64,000 bases of DNA from NCBI RefSeq assembly GCF_027533625.1, contig NZ_JAQAGZ010000010.1, positions 186,001-250,000 on the forward strand. The letters are read 5' to 3'. Origin of the DNA: Paenibacillus gyeongsangnamensis. Its GTDB lineage: Bacteria > Bacillota > Bacilli > Paenibacillales > NBRC-103111. The translations under genes and the position numbers were made by a program. Positions 1-7,587 of this stretch are shown here, in pieces (the first letter of the stretch is position 1; each line of letters begins with the position of its first letter). The notes under the pieces are model-generated. The model saw nothing but the letters and a program-made list of their open reading frames with translations. It was not told the origin of the DNA and did no database searches.

Positions 1-51
1 GTAGGCTCCGCGGCTTAAATGATAACAGGGTATGGAAAGAGGCGGACGGTC

Positions 52-708
52 GTGGCAAAGTCAAAGTTTTACGTTGTATGGGAAGGCCGGCAGCCTGGCG
101 TATATAAGACATGGGCGGAATGCCAGGCGCAGACGAACGGCTTCCCGCAGGCGAAGTTCAAGTCTTACGAGAGCGAAGCGGAAGCGAAGGCCGCCTTCGC
201 CGCCGGCTGGAAGAAGGCGTTCGGAGCGGCTGCGTCCAAGGCGGGCGGCGCGCCCCGGGCCGCCTCGGCCAAAACCGCCGTACCGGGCGAGCTTCCGTCC
301 GAGGTCGAGCTCGACAGCCTGTCCGTCGACGTCGGGTGCAGCGGCAACCCCGGTATCGTGGAGTACAAGGGCGTCTCGACGCGGACGGGCGAGGTCATTT
401 TCCAGCATCCGCCGATCAAGAAGGGGACGAACAACATGGGCGAGTTTCTCGCCATCGTGCATGCGCTTGCTTATCTGAAGAAGAAGGGCAGCAGCATGAC
501 GATCTACAGCGACTCCATGACGGCGATCTCTTGGGTGCGGAAGAAGACGGTGGCGTCCAATCTGGTACGCGACAACACGACGAAGGAAATCTGGGAGCTG
601 GTGGACCGGGCGGAAGCCTGGCTGCGCAGCAATTCATATCCTAACAAGATTATCAAATGGGATACGAAAGCTTGGGGCGAGATCAAGGCCGATTACGGTC
701 GTAAGTAA
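52..708 (+). CDS. rnhA: Ribonuclease H1 with N-terminal viroplasmin-like domain
   Basis: Predicted to cleave the RNA strand of RNA-DNA hybrids in the cytoplasm. Residues about 3-50 (KFYVVWEGRQPGVYKTWAEC) match the viroplasmin/RNase H1 N-terminal hybrid-binding module. An Ala/Lys-rich linker follows, and the RNase H fold starts near residue 88. The carboxylates expected in the active site are visible: Asp in SVDVGCSGNPG (about 93), Glu in NNMGEFLAI (about 131), Asp in IYSDSM (about 154) and Asp in IKADYG near the C-terminus. Start chosen at GTG 52 because GGAAAGAGG lies just upstream, whereas the in-frame ATG at 19 has no ribosome binding site. Usual length is about 200-230 aa; this is 218. 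An intrinsic terminator follows. Confidence 0.88.
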   Translation: MAKSKFYVVWEGRQPGVYKTWAECQAQTNGFPQAKFKSYESEAEAKAAFAAGWKKAFGAAASKAGGAPRAASAKTAVPGELPSEVELDSLSVDVGCSGNPGIVEYKGVSTRTGEVIFQHPPIKKGTNNMGEFLAIVHALAYLKKKGSSMTIYSDSMTAISWVRKKTVASNLVRDNTTKEIWELVDRAEAWLRSNSYPNKIIKWDTKAWGEIKADYGRK

Positions 709-759
709 AAAAGGTAACCATAGTAAAACGAAAAATATATATCAAATCTTATTTATTTT

Positions 760-784
760 GTCCGCCCCCAAAGGGCGGGCTTTT
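760..784 (+). terminator. Rho-independent terminator after the RNase H gene
   Basis: Hairpin with CCGCCC and GGGCGG arms around a short CCAAA loop, followed by CTTTT. It lies about 50 bp after the RNase H stop codon. Confidence 0.8.
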
Positions 785-904
785 GTGCGTTTGGCCGCAC
801 GATCGGCTAAGGAGTGAAAGTCTCTTTTCAAGCGCTCGTTATAATCCGCGTTACAATTCCCCGGTTGAGCAGCACCTATATACGTCCAGTACCACGTATC
901 GAGA

Positions 905-1852
905 CTAATCATATTTGGACATGATTTCCTCGATCAGCCGTTTCATAAGGCCTATCAGCTCCGCAGGCTGCTTTACTGTCGCCTCATTGCCGAGTCCGAT
1001 GAAAAATCTGGCATAAAATGCGAGGTCGCTCTGAGGAACCGGACCTTCCAGCCACCCGGTGCCATCCTCCCGGGTATGCAAATGGGTGCCCAGCCATAAG
1101 ACGGCCTCGCACATTTGGACGCCTTTTTGAGTCAATTCCGCATATAGCCCGGCCGATTCCTTCTCCGTTTGAAATACCGACTCCTTATTTCCAAGATGGA
1201 TATGCCGCAGATCCATGGGCTCCGTACCGTCGGCATCATATGCCGCCGAAAGAATCCGATCGCAGCGGAAGATGCGATAATCTTTGCGAAGAAAGCAATA
1301 AGCGGGACAAAACCACAAGCCGTTATGGGCGTAAATTCCGATCGGCTGTATTTTTCGGCCCTCCTTATCTTCCCGCGATTCATATTCAATAAGCAATACC
1401 TTTTGATGAACGGCCGCATCCAGCAGGATCGATAAATAAGGGGATTCCTGCTGCCTCGTCGGCGTCACGAAGTCCACCCGATTTTTCATTTGGTCTATGC
1501 GATCGCGAACGTCCCCGGACATGTGCAAATAAAATTTGTTCAATGCCGAAACCGATTCCGCTTCAAAGGGCAAAGAAGAATAATGTCGAAGCGCATACAC
1601 CGCAAAAAACATGGAGACAGCCTCTTCTTCGGAAAAGGCGATGGGCGGCAAAATTCTTTCCTTGAGCACCTGATAACCGCCGTGCGGACCTACCTCCGAG
1701 TAAAGAGGTACCCCCATCCCGCTTAATTCCTGCAGGTCCCTTAGCATCGTTCTCGTGGATACGCCAAACTCCCGGGCAAGCTCTTTCACCGTAAATTTCC
1801 GTTTTCGGTTAACCGTCATCATCAGTTCCAGCAAACGTTTCGATTTAGACAT
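905..1852 (-). CDS. YafY-type HTH regulator with WYL domain
   Basis: Predicted cytoplasmic transcription factor. The N-terminus (SKRLLELMMTVNRKRKFTVK onward) is a DeoR/HTH_11-like winged helix: ELAREFGVSTRTMLRDLQEL is the recognition region. The central segment YESREDKEGRKIQPIGIY...GLWFCPAYCFLRKDYRIFRCDRI is the WYL ligand-binding domain, and a C-terminal WCX-like segment follows. Start taken at ATG 1852 (GGAG seven bases upstream) rather than the farther in-frame ATGs, which would run into a palindromic operator at 1881-1897. Divergent from an MFS pump gene. Family members often control the neighbouring divergent gene, so it probably controls the pump. Ligand unknown. Confidence 0.85.
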   Translation of the reverse strand: MSKSKRLLELMMTVNRKRKFTVKELAREFGVSTRTMLRDLQELSGMGVPLYSEVGPHGGYQVLKERILPPIAFSEEEAVSMFFAVYALRHYSSLPFEAESVSALNKFYLHMSGDVRDRIDQMKNRVDFVTPTRQQESPYLSILLDAAVHQKVLLIEYESREDKEGRKIQPIGIYAHNGLWFCPAYCFLRKDYRIFRCDRILSAAYDADGTEPMDLRHIHLGNKESVFQTEKESAGLYAELTQKGVQMCEAVLWLGTHLHTREDGTGWLEGPVPQSDLAFYARFFIGLGNEATVKQPAELIGLMKRLIEEIMSKYD

Positions 1853-1880
1853 GACATGGCTCCAATGATCTTTAGATTTT

Positions 1881-1897
1881 GTGACAATCATTGTCAC
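1881..1897. promoter_or_regulatory. Palindromic operator between WYL regulator and MFS gene
   Basis: GTGACAATCATTGTCAC is a perfect inverted repeat (8-bp arms, one central base). It lies where the -35 region of the rightward promoter would be, with a TACAAT -10 at 1908-1913, and about 30 bp upstream of the regulator start. Best candidate binding site for the WYL regulator; binding is inferred. Confidence 0.6.
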
Positions 1898-1952
1898 TAT
1901 TATCCCCTACAATAAGGTTCAAGATCAAATATAAAAGTAAAGGGTGAAGAAA

Positions 1953-3143
1953 ATGAATAAAATCATTGCGTTATTTTTTCTCGTCATGTTCGTGATCGGT
2001 ACGGATACGTTCCTGATCTCTCCGCTGATTCCGACGCTGCAAAGCAGGTTCGGCGTACCTACCGAAACGGCGGGATGGATGATAGGAGCCTACACCTTGG
2101 GCTCGGCGGTGTTTGCGCTGATCGCCGGACCTTTATCCGATGGATGGGATCGAAAAAAAGTGCTGCTGTCCGGCCTTGCTTGCTTCGCAGTTTCAACATG
2201 CTTATGCGGGTTCGCTTCTGATTTTTGGACCATGATCTTGTTCCGTTTTTTGGCGGGAGTCAGCGCGGCGTTTACGGCGCCGCAAGTGTGGGCGGCCATT
2301 CCGACCCTCCTTCCCCCGGCCAAAATCGGCAAAGCGCTGGGCTTCGCCTACGCGGGGCTCGCCGTCTCTCAAGCGCTCGGCGTGCCGATCGGAAGCCTGC
2401 TGGCGACAGGCAATTGGTCTCTTCCCTTCTGGGCCATCGGCCTATTCTCGCTGGTGCTGGCGGTAGCAGTGTATTTCGCGGTACCCGGCATGAAACCGCG
2501 CGTGCAGCAAGGGGCTAAGCCTTCTATATTCAAAAGATACGTTCCCCTGCTGACAAGCGGCAAAGCGAGAGGCACCTTCCTCGCCTACTTTTTTGTACAT
2601 CTGGGGGGCAGCGCCGCCTTTGCTTTCCTCGGGAAATGGATGACGGACCGCTTTGGACTAACGATTGACGAGGCAGGCTATGTGATCATTTTTTTGGGGC
2701 TCGGCAATTTGCTCGGCAGCATTTGCAGTTCCTATGTGATCAAAGCGTTAAGTCAGCTTCAGACGATGGCGGCGGGGATGCTCATCGTTATTGCGGCTTA
2801 TGTCGCGCTGCCTCATGTGTCGTCGGTTTCTATCGTCAAAGGCGCTTACTTTTTCATTTTCGCCATCCTCGGTATTCTGTTCCCGCTTATGGTGGGGCTG
2901 CTGAACAGCTTAAATCCGGTCATTCGCGGCACCATTTCAAGTTTGGCCACATCAACCATGAATGCGGCGACAACGCTCGGAGCTTGGATGGCCGGAATGC
3001 TTTATGCGGCGTTTAACGGGTATTCCGCTGTAGGCATTTTTACGGGGATCTGCCTGGCCTGCTCTCTGCTCGTATTTATCTCGAGCGGGGTACTGTCGAC
3101 TCAAGCGGAAAAAGCCGAATCAAAAGCCGAACCCGTAGCTTAA
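1953..3143 (+). CDS. MFS drug-efflux-type transporter (DHA1 family)
   Basis: Twelve-helix major facilitator, 396 aa. Motif A-like sequence GPLSDGWDRKKVLL lies between helices 2 and 3, and the protein starts with IGTDTFLISPLIPTLQSRFG, typical of the DHA1 drug:H+ antiporter branch. The second half (helices 7-12) is intact, and the tail is short and charged. ATG 1953 is preceded by AAGGGTGAAGAAA; a GTG nine bases upstream is an alternative start. The promoter region carries a palindrome and the divergent gene encodes a WYL regulator, so expression is probably induced by a small molecule. Substrate cannot be read from sequence. Confidence 0.85.
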   Translation: MNKIIALFFLVMFVIGTDTFLISPLIPTLQSRFGVPTETAGWMIGAYTLGSAVFALIAGPLSDGWDRKKVLLSGLACFAVSTCLCGFASDFWTMILFRFLAGVSAAFTAPQVWAAIPTLLPPAKIGKALGFAYAGLAVSQALGVPIGSLLATGNWSLPFWAIGLFSLVLAVAVYFAVPGMKPRVQQGAKPSIFKRYVPLLTSGKARGTFLAYFFVHLGGSAAFAFLGKWMTDRFGLTIDEAGYVIIFLGLGNLLGSICSSYVIKALSQLQTMAAGMLIVIAAYVALPHVSSVSIVKGAYFFIFAILGILFPLMVGLLNSLNPVIRGTISSLATSTMNAATTLGAWMAGMLYAAFNGYSAVGIFTGICLACSLLVFISSGVLSTQAEKAESKAEPVA

Positions 3144-3186
3144 GGGAGTAAATGCCAGCCATCCCGGTGAGTCAAAAAGAGAGCGG

Positions 3187-3213
3187 AAAAGGGCCTTCCA
3201 TGGGCCCTTTTTT
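3187..3213 (+). terminator. Rho-independent terminator after MFS gene
   Basis: AAAGGGCC and GGGCCCTTTTTT arms around TTCCAT, with a T-run. Confidence 0.85.
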
Positions 3214-3335
3214 CATCGATAATTTCCGGAAAATGCGGTGACCCGCTCGATTTTCCATATCATCGTGCCTAGTTATTTAACTTTTAGCGGAAAAAGGGTA
3301 AATTAGAAGAAAACCGAATGAAAGAGGTTCCCTAT

Positions 3336-4565
3336 ATGAACAATGCCGTATTGATGAAGGAGCCTAAACAACGCAAACTGATTATCAGCGCCGGGCTTAG
3401 CTGGCTGTTCGACGCAATGGATGTAGGTATCATCTCGTTCATCGCAGCCGCGCTGGCGGTCGAATGGCATTTGGGCGCGCAGCAGGTCGGCCTGCTGACC
3501 GCGATCAACTCGATCGGCATGGCGGTCGGTGCCGCCGTGGCCGGCTCGCTGGCCGACCGGTACGGGCGCCGGTCGGTGCTGCTGTGGACGCTGCTGATCT
3601 TCTCCGCCGCGAGCGGGCTGTCGGCGCTGGCCGGAAGCTTCATTGTCCTGTGCGTGCTGCGATTCTTTACAGGGTTCGGACTAGGAGGAGAGCTGCCGGT
3701 CGCCTCTACGCTCGTCTCGGAGTCGGTGCCCGCGCAGGAGAGAGGACGGGCCGTCGTGCTCCTCGAGAGCTTCTGGGCTTGCGGCTGGATTCTCGCCGCG
3801 CTGATCGCCTATTTCGTCATTCCATCCTACGGCTGGAGGATGGCCTTCGTCATCGGGGCGCTGCCGGCGCTGTACGCCTTATATCTTCGTCGGGCGATTC
3901 AGGATTCGCCCCGATTCACCGGCCGGGAGCGCAAGCTGTCTCTTGGCGAACGCGTCGCCTCCGTATGGTCTTCACCGCACCGCCGGTCGACAGTCACGCT
4001 CTGGATTCTGTGGTTCACCGTCGTGTTTTCGTATTACGGCATGTTTCTCTGGCTTCCGACGGTGATGGTGCTGAAGGGCTTCGGACTCGTCAAAAGCTTC
4101 GGGTATGTCCTCATCATGACGCTGGCGCAGCTGCCGGGCTATTTTACCGCAGCCTACTTCATCGAGCGGTCCGGCCGTAAATTCGTGCTCGTCACCTATT
4201 TGCTGCTGACGGCGGTATGCGCGATCTGGTTCGGTACGGCCCAAACGGAGGGGATGCTGATCTCGGCGGGCATCTTCCTGTCTTTCTTTAACCTCGGCGC
4301 CTGGGGGGCTATGTACGCTTACACGCCGGAGCTGTATCCGACGGCGGTCCGCTCCACCGGAGTCGGGCTGGCCGCCTCGTTCGGCCGGATCGGGGGCGTG
4401 CTCGGCCCGTATCTCGTAGGAATGCTGGTCTCCAGGGGGACCGGATTGGCGTCGATCTTTCTTGTATTCTTCATCGCGATCGTGCTCGGGGCGGCCGTGC
4501 TCGGAATCTTCGGCAAAGAAACGAAGGGCACGGACCCGGACGGTGAGAATATGGGCGTGCGGTGA
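3336..4565 (+). CDS. MFS transporter, NiaP/sugar-porter-like
   Basis: 409-aa membrane transporter with about 12 helices. Motif ADRYGRRSVLL follows helix 2 and GELPVASTLVSESVPAQERG follows helix 4, a pattern seen in the NiaP (nicotinate) and aromatic-acid/sugar porter branches. The second half has ERSGRKFVLV and PELYPTAVRSTGVGLAASFGR, again as in that branch. Start ATG 3336 has AAAGAGG eight bases upstream; the upstream ATG at 3318 lies inside the leader. The gene stands alone and is followed 13 bp after its stop by three tandem copies of repeat A. Substrate uncertain: organic anion such as nicotinate, or an aromatic acid. Confidence 0.78.
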   Translation: MNNAVLMKEPKQRKLIISAGLSWLFDAMDVGIISFIAAALAVEWHLGAQQVGLLTAINSIGMAVGAAVAGSLADRYGRRSVLLWTLLIFSAASGLSALAGSFIVLCVLRFFTGFGLGGELPVASTLVSESVPAQERGRAVVLLESFWACGWILAALIAYFVIPSYGWRMAFVIGALPALYALYLRRAIQDSPRFTGRERKLSLGERVASVWSSPHRRSTVTLWILWFTVVFSYYGMFLWLPTVMVLKGFGLVKSFGYVLIMTLAQLPGYFTAAYFIERSGRKFVLVTYLLLTAVCAIWFGTAQTEGMLISAGIFLSFFNLGAWGAMYAYTPELYPTAVRSTGVGLAASFGRIGGVLGPYLVGMLVSRGTGLASIFLVFFIAIVLGAAVLGIFGKETKGTDPDGENMGVR

Positions 4566-4578
4566 CCGGTTTTTCTTA

Positions 4579-4680
4579 GTTGATAAGAATTTATAAGTTT
4601 TCGTAGCTTATAGCTTCGCATCAACCTTGGTAAACGCGCTGGTCCTTGTAAGACAAGGACGGCGTAGCCGTTTTTCCTGG
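4579..4680 (+). repeat. Repeat family A, copy 1 of 3 in tandem
   Basis: 102-bp unit beginning GTTGATAAGAATTTATAAG and ending TTTCCTGG. Internal structure: outer arms GTTGAT/ATCAAC enclose a small ATAAG/CTTAT hairpin, then GTCCTTG-TAAGA-CAAGGAC, then ACGGC-GTA-GCCGT. It follows a T-run (GGTTTTTCTTA) just after the MFS stop codon, in the same orientation as the gene. Confidence 0.9.
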
Positions 4681-4782
4681 GTTGATAAGAATTTATAAGT
4701 TTTCGTAGCTTATAGCTTCGCATCAACCTTGGTAAACGCGCTGGTCCTTGTAAGACAAGGACGGCGTAGCCGTTTATCCTGG
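4681..4782 (+). repeat. Repeat family A, tandem copy 2
   Basis: Nearly identical to copy 1 over exactly 102 bp. Confidence 0.9.
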
Positions 4783-4884
4783 GTTGATAAGAATTTATAA
4801 GTTTTCGTAGCTTACAGCTTCGCATCAACCTTGATAAACGCGCTGGTCCTTGTAAGACAAGGACGGCGTAGCCGTTTATCCTGG
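4783..4884 (+). repeat. Repeat family A, tandem copy 3
   Basis: Third consecutive 102-bp unit, with a few substitutions (for example CTTACAGC and CCTTGATAAACG). Confidence 0.9.
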
Positions 4885-4906
4885 TTTGGGAAGCCCGAAA
4901 CAAATG

Positions 4907-4939
4907 TCAAGCACCTGAGCGAACCGCCCGGGTGCTTGA
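4907..4939 (-). terminator. Hairpin at 3' end of the quinone reductase gene
   Basis: TCAAGCACC and GGTGCTTGA arms (9 bp) around a GC-rich loop, downstream of the leftward gene. The T-tract on that strand is weak, so termination is moderately supported. Confidence 0.5.
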
Positions 4940-4955
4940 TTGCGTTCAGAAAGCT

Positions 4956-5495
4956 TTAATGCACAAGTGCGCTTGCGGGAGATAGGACGTGCTCCGCGTA
5001 TCTTGCTGCCTCTCGTTCGAGTTCGCTATCCGTGGCTTGGGAAACATTGTAGGTTACGAACGCGGGAAGGAAGGTGCCGTTACAACGGGTAATCGTTCTC
5101 TGTATCGGCTTAAGAAGCTCGCTGATCGTTAACCAGTTGTCTCCGCCGGAACGGTAGGTGTTTTCGCGTCCTCCAGCGGAAGTAGCGAGCACAAACTCCT
5201 TGCCATTCAAATGGTCGCCTTGAGGCCCGAAAGCCCATCCGAAGGTGAGCACGTCGTCAAACCATTTTTTCAGCAGGGGCGGGCAGCTGTACCAATAAAA
5301 GGGGAACTGCAGCACAATCCGGTCATGCGCAAGCAGCAAGCGTTGTTCTTTTTCCACATCGATATCCCAATTCGGATACTCCTGATACAAATCGCGAACA
5401 AGCAGATTGGATTGGTTCCTGAGCTCAAACGATAAACGCTGATTAACCCGGGAAGCTGCGAGGCTCGGATGAGCGACGTTCACCATTATTTTCAT
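4956..5495 (-). CDS. NAD(P)H:quinone oxidoreductase, flavodoxin-like
   Basis: 179 aa, cytosolic FMN-dependent NAD(P)H oxidoreductase of the KefF/MdaB/YrkL-like flavodoxin-2 family, which makes two-electron reductions of quinones. Evidence: N-terminal IMVNVAHPSLAASRVNQRL, the hallmark QFPFYWYSCPPLLKKWFDDV and TFGWAFGPQGDHLNGK in the middle, and SAGGRENTY before the last third. Length is typical. It is divergent from an HxlR regulator 239 bp away. HxlR proteins such as YodB and CatR control quinone and azo reductases, so a quinone-responsive pair is likely. Confidence 0.85.
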   Translation of the reverse strand: MKIMVNVAHPSLAASRVNQRLSFELRNQSNLLVRDLYQEYPNWDIDVEKEQRLLLAHDRIVLQFPFYWYSCPPLLKKWFDDVLTFGWAFGPQGDHLNGKEFVLATSAGGRENTYRSGGDNWLTISELLKPIQRTITRCNGTFLPAFVTYNVSQATDSELEREAARYAEHVLSPASALVH

Positions 5496-5633
5496 TTTGC
5501 CTTTCCCCTCTCGTTTTGAATCATTGCGTCGACACCCTCATTATTGTTTAGATTCTTATTTTTGGGAAGTACACTTTTTATTCATACTTAGTCCGGAAAA
5601 ACGTATGATGGATGCGGCTTGGAGTCCGTCTCG

Positions 5634-5649
5634 GTACGGTAAACCGTAC
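5634..5649. promoter_or_regulatory. Palindromic operator in quinone reductase/HxlR intergenic region
   Basis: GTACGGT-AA-ACCGTAC, a perfect 7-bp-arm inverted repeat, followed by a second GTAC-rich stretch (GGTAC...AGTAC) and a TATAAA -10-like element at 5674-5679 facing the HxlR gene. Probable HxlR binding site; inferred. Confidence 0.55.
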
Positions 5650-5733
5650 TAGGTACAAAAAATCATAGTACTGTATAAAACAGGGATTCTTTGATATGGT
5701 GAAAGAAAGGATTATAGTAAGAAGGAACGGAGA

Positions 5734-6132
5734 GTGGAGGAAATGAGCTCAGGCGCTAACGAATCGTATTCCCGGGATGGAATTTTGGCGACGCTGCAGG
5801 TGATCGGGGGGAAGTGGAAGCCGCTCATCTTGTTTATCTTGCTGCATGAGGGGACCAAACGCTTCGGGGAGCTGAGACGCCTGCTTCCGAATGTCACACA
5901 AGGGATGCTGACGAATCAGCTCCGGGAGCTGGAGCGGGATGTACTTGTTGAACGCAAGGTGTTTCAGGAAATCCCTCCGAAGGTCGAATATTCGATGACC
6001 GATCACGGAAGAACGCTGGGCCTGGTCCTGAGCGATATGTGCGGATGGGGCTTCAAGCATATGGATTACATGAGCGAAGCCACGGGCGGCAAGCATGCCG
6101 GAACGTCGCGGCGCACCGGCGAATCGACTTAA
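5734..6132 (+). CDS. HxlR-family winged-helix transcriptional regulator
   Basis: 132 aa. The HxlR/DUF24 signature is clear: [17 protein letters not shown], then [34 protein letters not shown] and [15 protein letters not shown]. Family members act as dimeric repressors of detoxification genes. The conserved N-terminal redox cysteine of YodB/CatR is absent here; the only Cys is near the C-terminus (DMCGWG), so sensing would have to differ. GTG start at 5734 has AAGGA upstream; ATG 5743 is an alternative. Divergent from the quinone reductase. Confidence 0.87.
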   Translation: MEEMSSGANESYSRDGILATLQVIGGKWKPLILFILLHEGTKRFGELRRLLPNVTQGMLTNQLRELERDVLVERKVFQEIPPKVEYSMTDHGRTLGLVLSDMCGWGFKHMDYMSEATGGKHAGTSRRTGEST

Positions 6133-6150
6133 GCTTGGCTGCGCGGCCGG

Positions 6151-6573
6151 TTACAGCAGCTCCGATCCGTGCAGCTCGAAAAGCCGCCGCATCGTTTCCG
6201 GGCTGCGCTCGGGCGCGGCATGGGTAGCGTCGATCAGCGCCTTGATCTGCGGCGTCATGACGATCAGATAGCGGCAGGGGGCGGAGCCCGGGTTCCAGAA
6301 GGTGTGCGGCGTGCCGCGGGGAGCTACGGCCGCGCCGCCCGCACCGACCTCCAGCCTCGTATCTCCTAGCTCGAAGCCAAGGGTACCCTCCAGCACATAC
6401 CACGCTTCGTCGTCCTCATGGTGAACATGCCGCGGCGCGATAAGCTCAGGCGCTTCTCCGGGAGTCGTCCCCCGGGCCCTCCACTCCGCCAGGATTACAT
6501 TCGAGCCGCAGGGTGCGAGGGTTTGGCCTAATAAAGCGCCGGAGAACAATCCGGTGCCGGGAGATAAAGACAT
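6151..6573 (-). CDS. Cupin-domain protein
   Basis: 140 aa single-domain cupin. The metal-binding motif 1 is visible as PRHVHHEDDEAWYVLEG (His, His, Glu) and motif 2 as PRGTPHTFWN (His). It could be a small dioxygenase or a sugar-nucleotide isomerase-type protein; no substrate can be assigned. AAGGAAG precedes the ATG. It lies 81 bp downstream of an AraC-family gene on the same strand, so the two may be co-transcribed. Confidence 0.8.
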   Translation of the reverse strand: MSLSPGTGLFSGALLGQTLAPCGSNVILAEWRARGTTPGEAPELIAPRHVHHEDDEAWYVLEGTLGFELGDTRLEVGAGGAAVAPRGTPHTFWNPGSAPCRYLIVMTPQIKALIDATHAAPERSPETMRRLFELHGSELL

Positions 6574-6654
6574 GATTATTCTTCCTTTCCGTATGAAGTG
6601 GATACTAGTACTTTCGCTGCCCGGACGGGCGGCTCCTTCGAACCCGCGAATAAT

Positions 6655-7452
6655 TTACAGCAGCGGAGTCTCCCTTTCCTTCATCACCTCGGAGGGAGCC
6701 GTGCCCGTCAGCTTCTTGAACGTCCGGTGAAAATAAGACGCATCGCAGTACCCCAGCTGCTCGGCGATATCCGCTACGGTCAGGCCGGAATGGCGGAGCA
6801 GATAGACGGCCGTCTTGATGCGAAGCCCGTGCACGTAATCGCTGATCGTTTGCCCCGTCATCTCGCTGAACAACGATGCGGCGTAGTTAGGGCTTTTGCC
6901 GATGACGGCGGCGAGGTCCTCCTTGGTGACTTTGCCCCTGTAGCGGTTCTTGAGAAAGCTCTTCATCTGCTCGGCCTGCCGGTGCTTCACCGACGATAAC
7001 GGCCCCTGATCCCACTCCCGGTTCACATAGGTCAGGCATTCGAGCAGTAGCGCACCGCACAGCACCTCGGCATAGGGCAGCTTCTCCCGCCACTGCTCGT
7101 GCATGACCGCGGCCCGTGCCAGCAGCAGCTCGGTCTTGGCGGAGCGCAGACGCTTGAAGCCGGTGCCGGCAAGCAGCGGAAGGGGCGGGGCTGCGGCGGA
7201 CGCGTCGCTTACCGTGAACGAAACCGCGTACTTCTCGTGCGAGACGGACGGAATGCTTTTGCCGTAAAAGACGGACCCGGCCGGGACGAGCAGAATATCC
7301 CCCTTCTCCAGCAGCACCTTCTCCCCCTCGATCCAGTAAATACAGCGGCCGTAGCCCATCAGAATAAGCGACCAATGGTCGCTTGGCTCCGGCTCTTCTT
7401 CATACCACTGCATCGTCCCGGCGTCATGCCGGACTTCCCGTATCTCAAGCAT
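6655..7452 (-). CDS. AraC-family transcriptional regulator
   Basis: 265 aa. An N-terminal cupin-like sensing half (IEGEKVLLEKGDILLVPAG) precedes a C-terminal double HTH: KEDLAAVIGKSPNYAASLFS and LTVADIAEQLGYCDASYFHR, ending FKKLTGTAPSEVM. The N-terminal sensor resembles sugar-responsive AraC members. It is divergent from pyruvate kinase and upstream of a cupin gene on its own strand. Direct repeats at 7487-7512 lie in the divergent spacer and are candidate binding sites. Likely effector: a sugar or organic acid (inferred). Confidence 0.87.
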   Translation of the reverse strand: MLEIREVRHDAGTMQWYEEEPEPSDHWSLILMGYGRCIYWIEGEKVLLEKGDILLVPAGSVFYGKSIPSVSHEKYAVSFTVSDASAAAPPLPLLAGTGFKRLRSAKTELLLARAAVMHEQWREKLPYAEVLCGALLLECLTYVNREWDQGPLSSVKHRQAEQMKSFLKNRYRGKVTKEDLAAVIGKSPNYAASLFSEMTGQTISDYVHGLRIKTAVYLLRHSGLTVADIAEQLGYCDASYFHRTFKKLTGTAPSEVMKERETPLL

Positions 7453-7486
7453 TGTGCGGATGCCTCCATTTCCTATTCCAGAATCG

Positions 7487-7512
7487 TACTATATTACATC
7501 TATCATACTATA
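7487..7512. promoter_or_regulatory. Direct repeats in AraC/pyruvate kinase spacer
   Basis: TACTATA occurs at 7487-7493 and 7506-7512, 19 bp apart, in an AT-rich stretch between divergent genes. AraC-type activators commonly bind direct repeats about two helical turns apart. Confidence 0.45.
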
Positions 7513-7587
7513 GTTCTTGGAGAAATGGGCGGAGGAGGATTACAATAAGTTCAACAAATTCCGACAAAAACCGTGGAAGGGAAGCGA

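Noticed and set aside
4319-4903. Leftward frame of 194 codons with a repeated 34-residue unit (NGYAVLVLQGPARL...)
   Set aside because: It exists only because the 102-bp DNA repeat is a multiple of three; it overlaps the MFS gene antisense and has no ribosome binding site.
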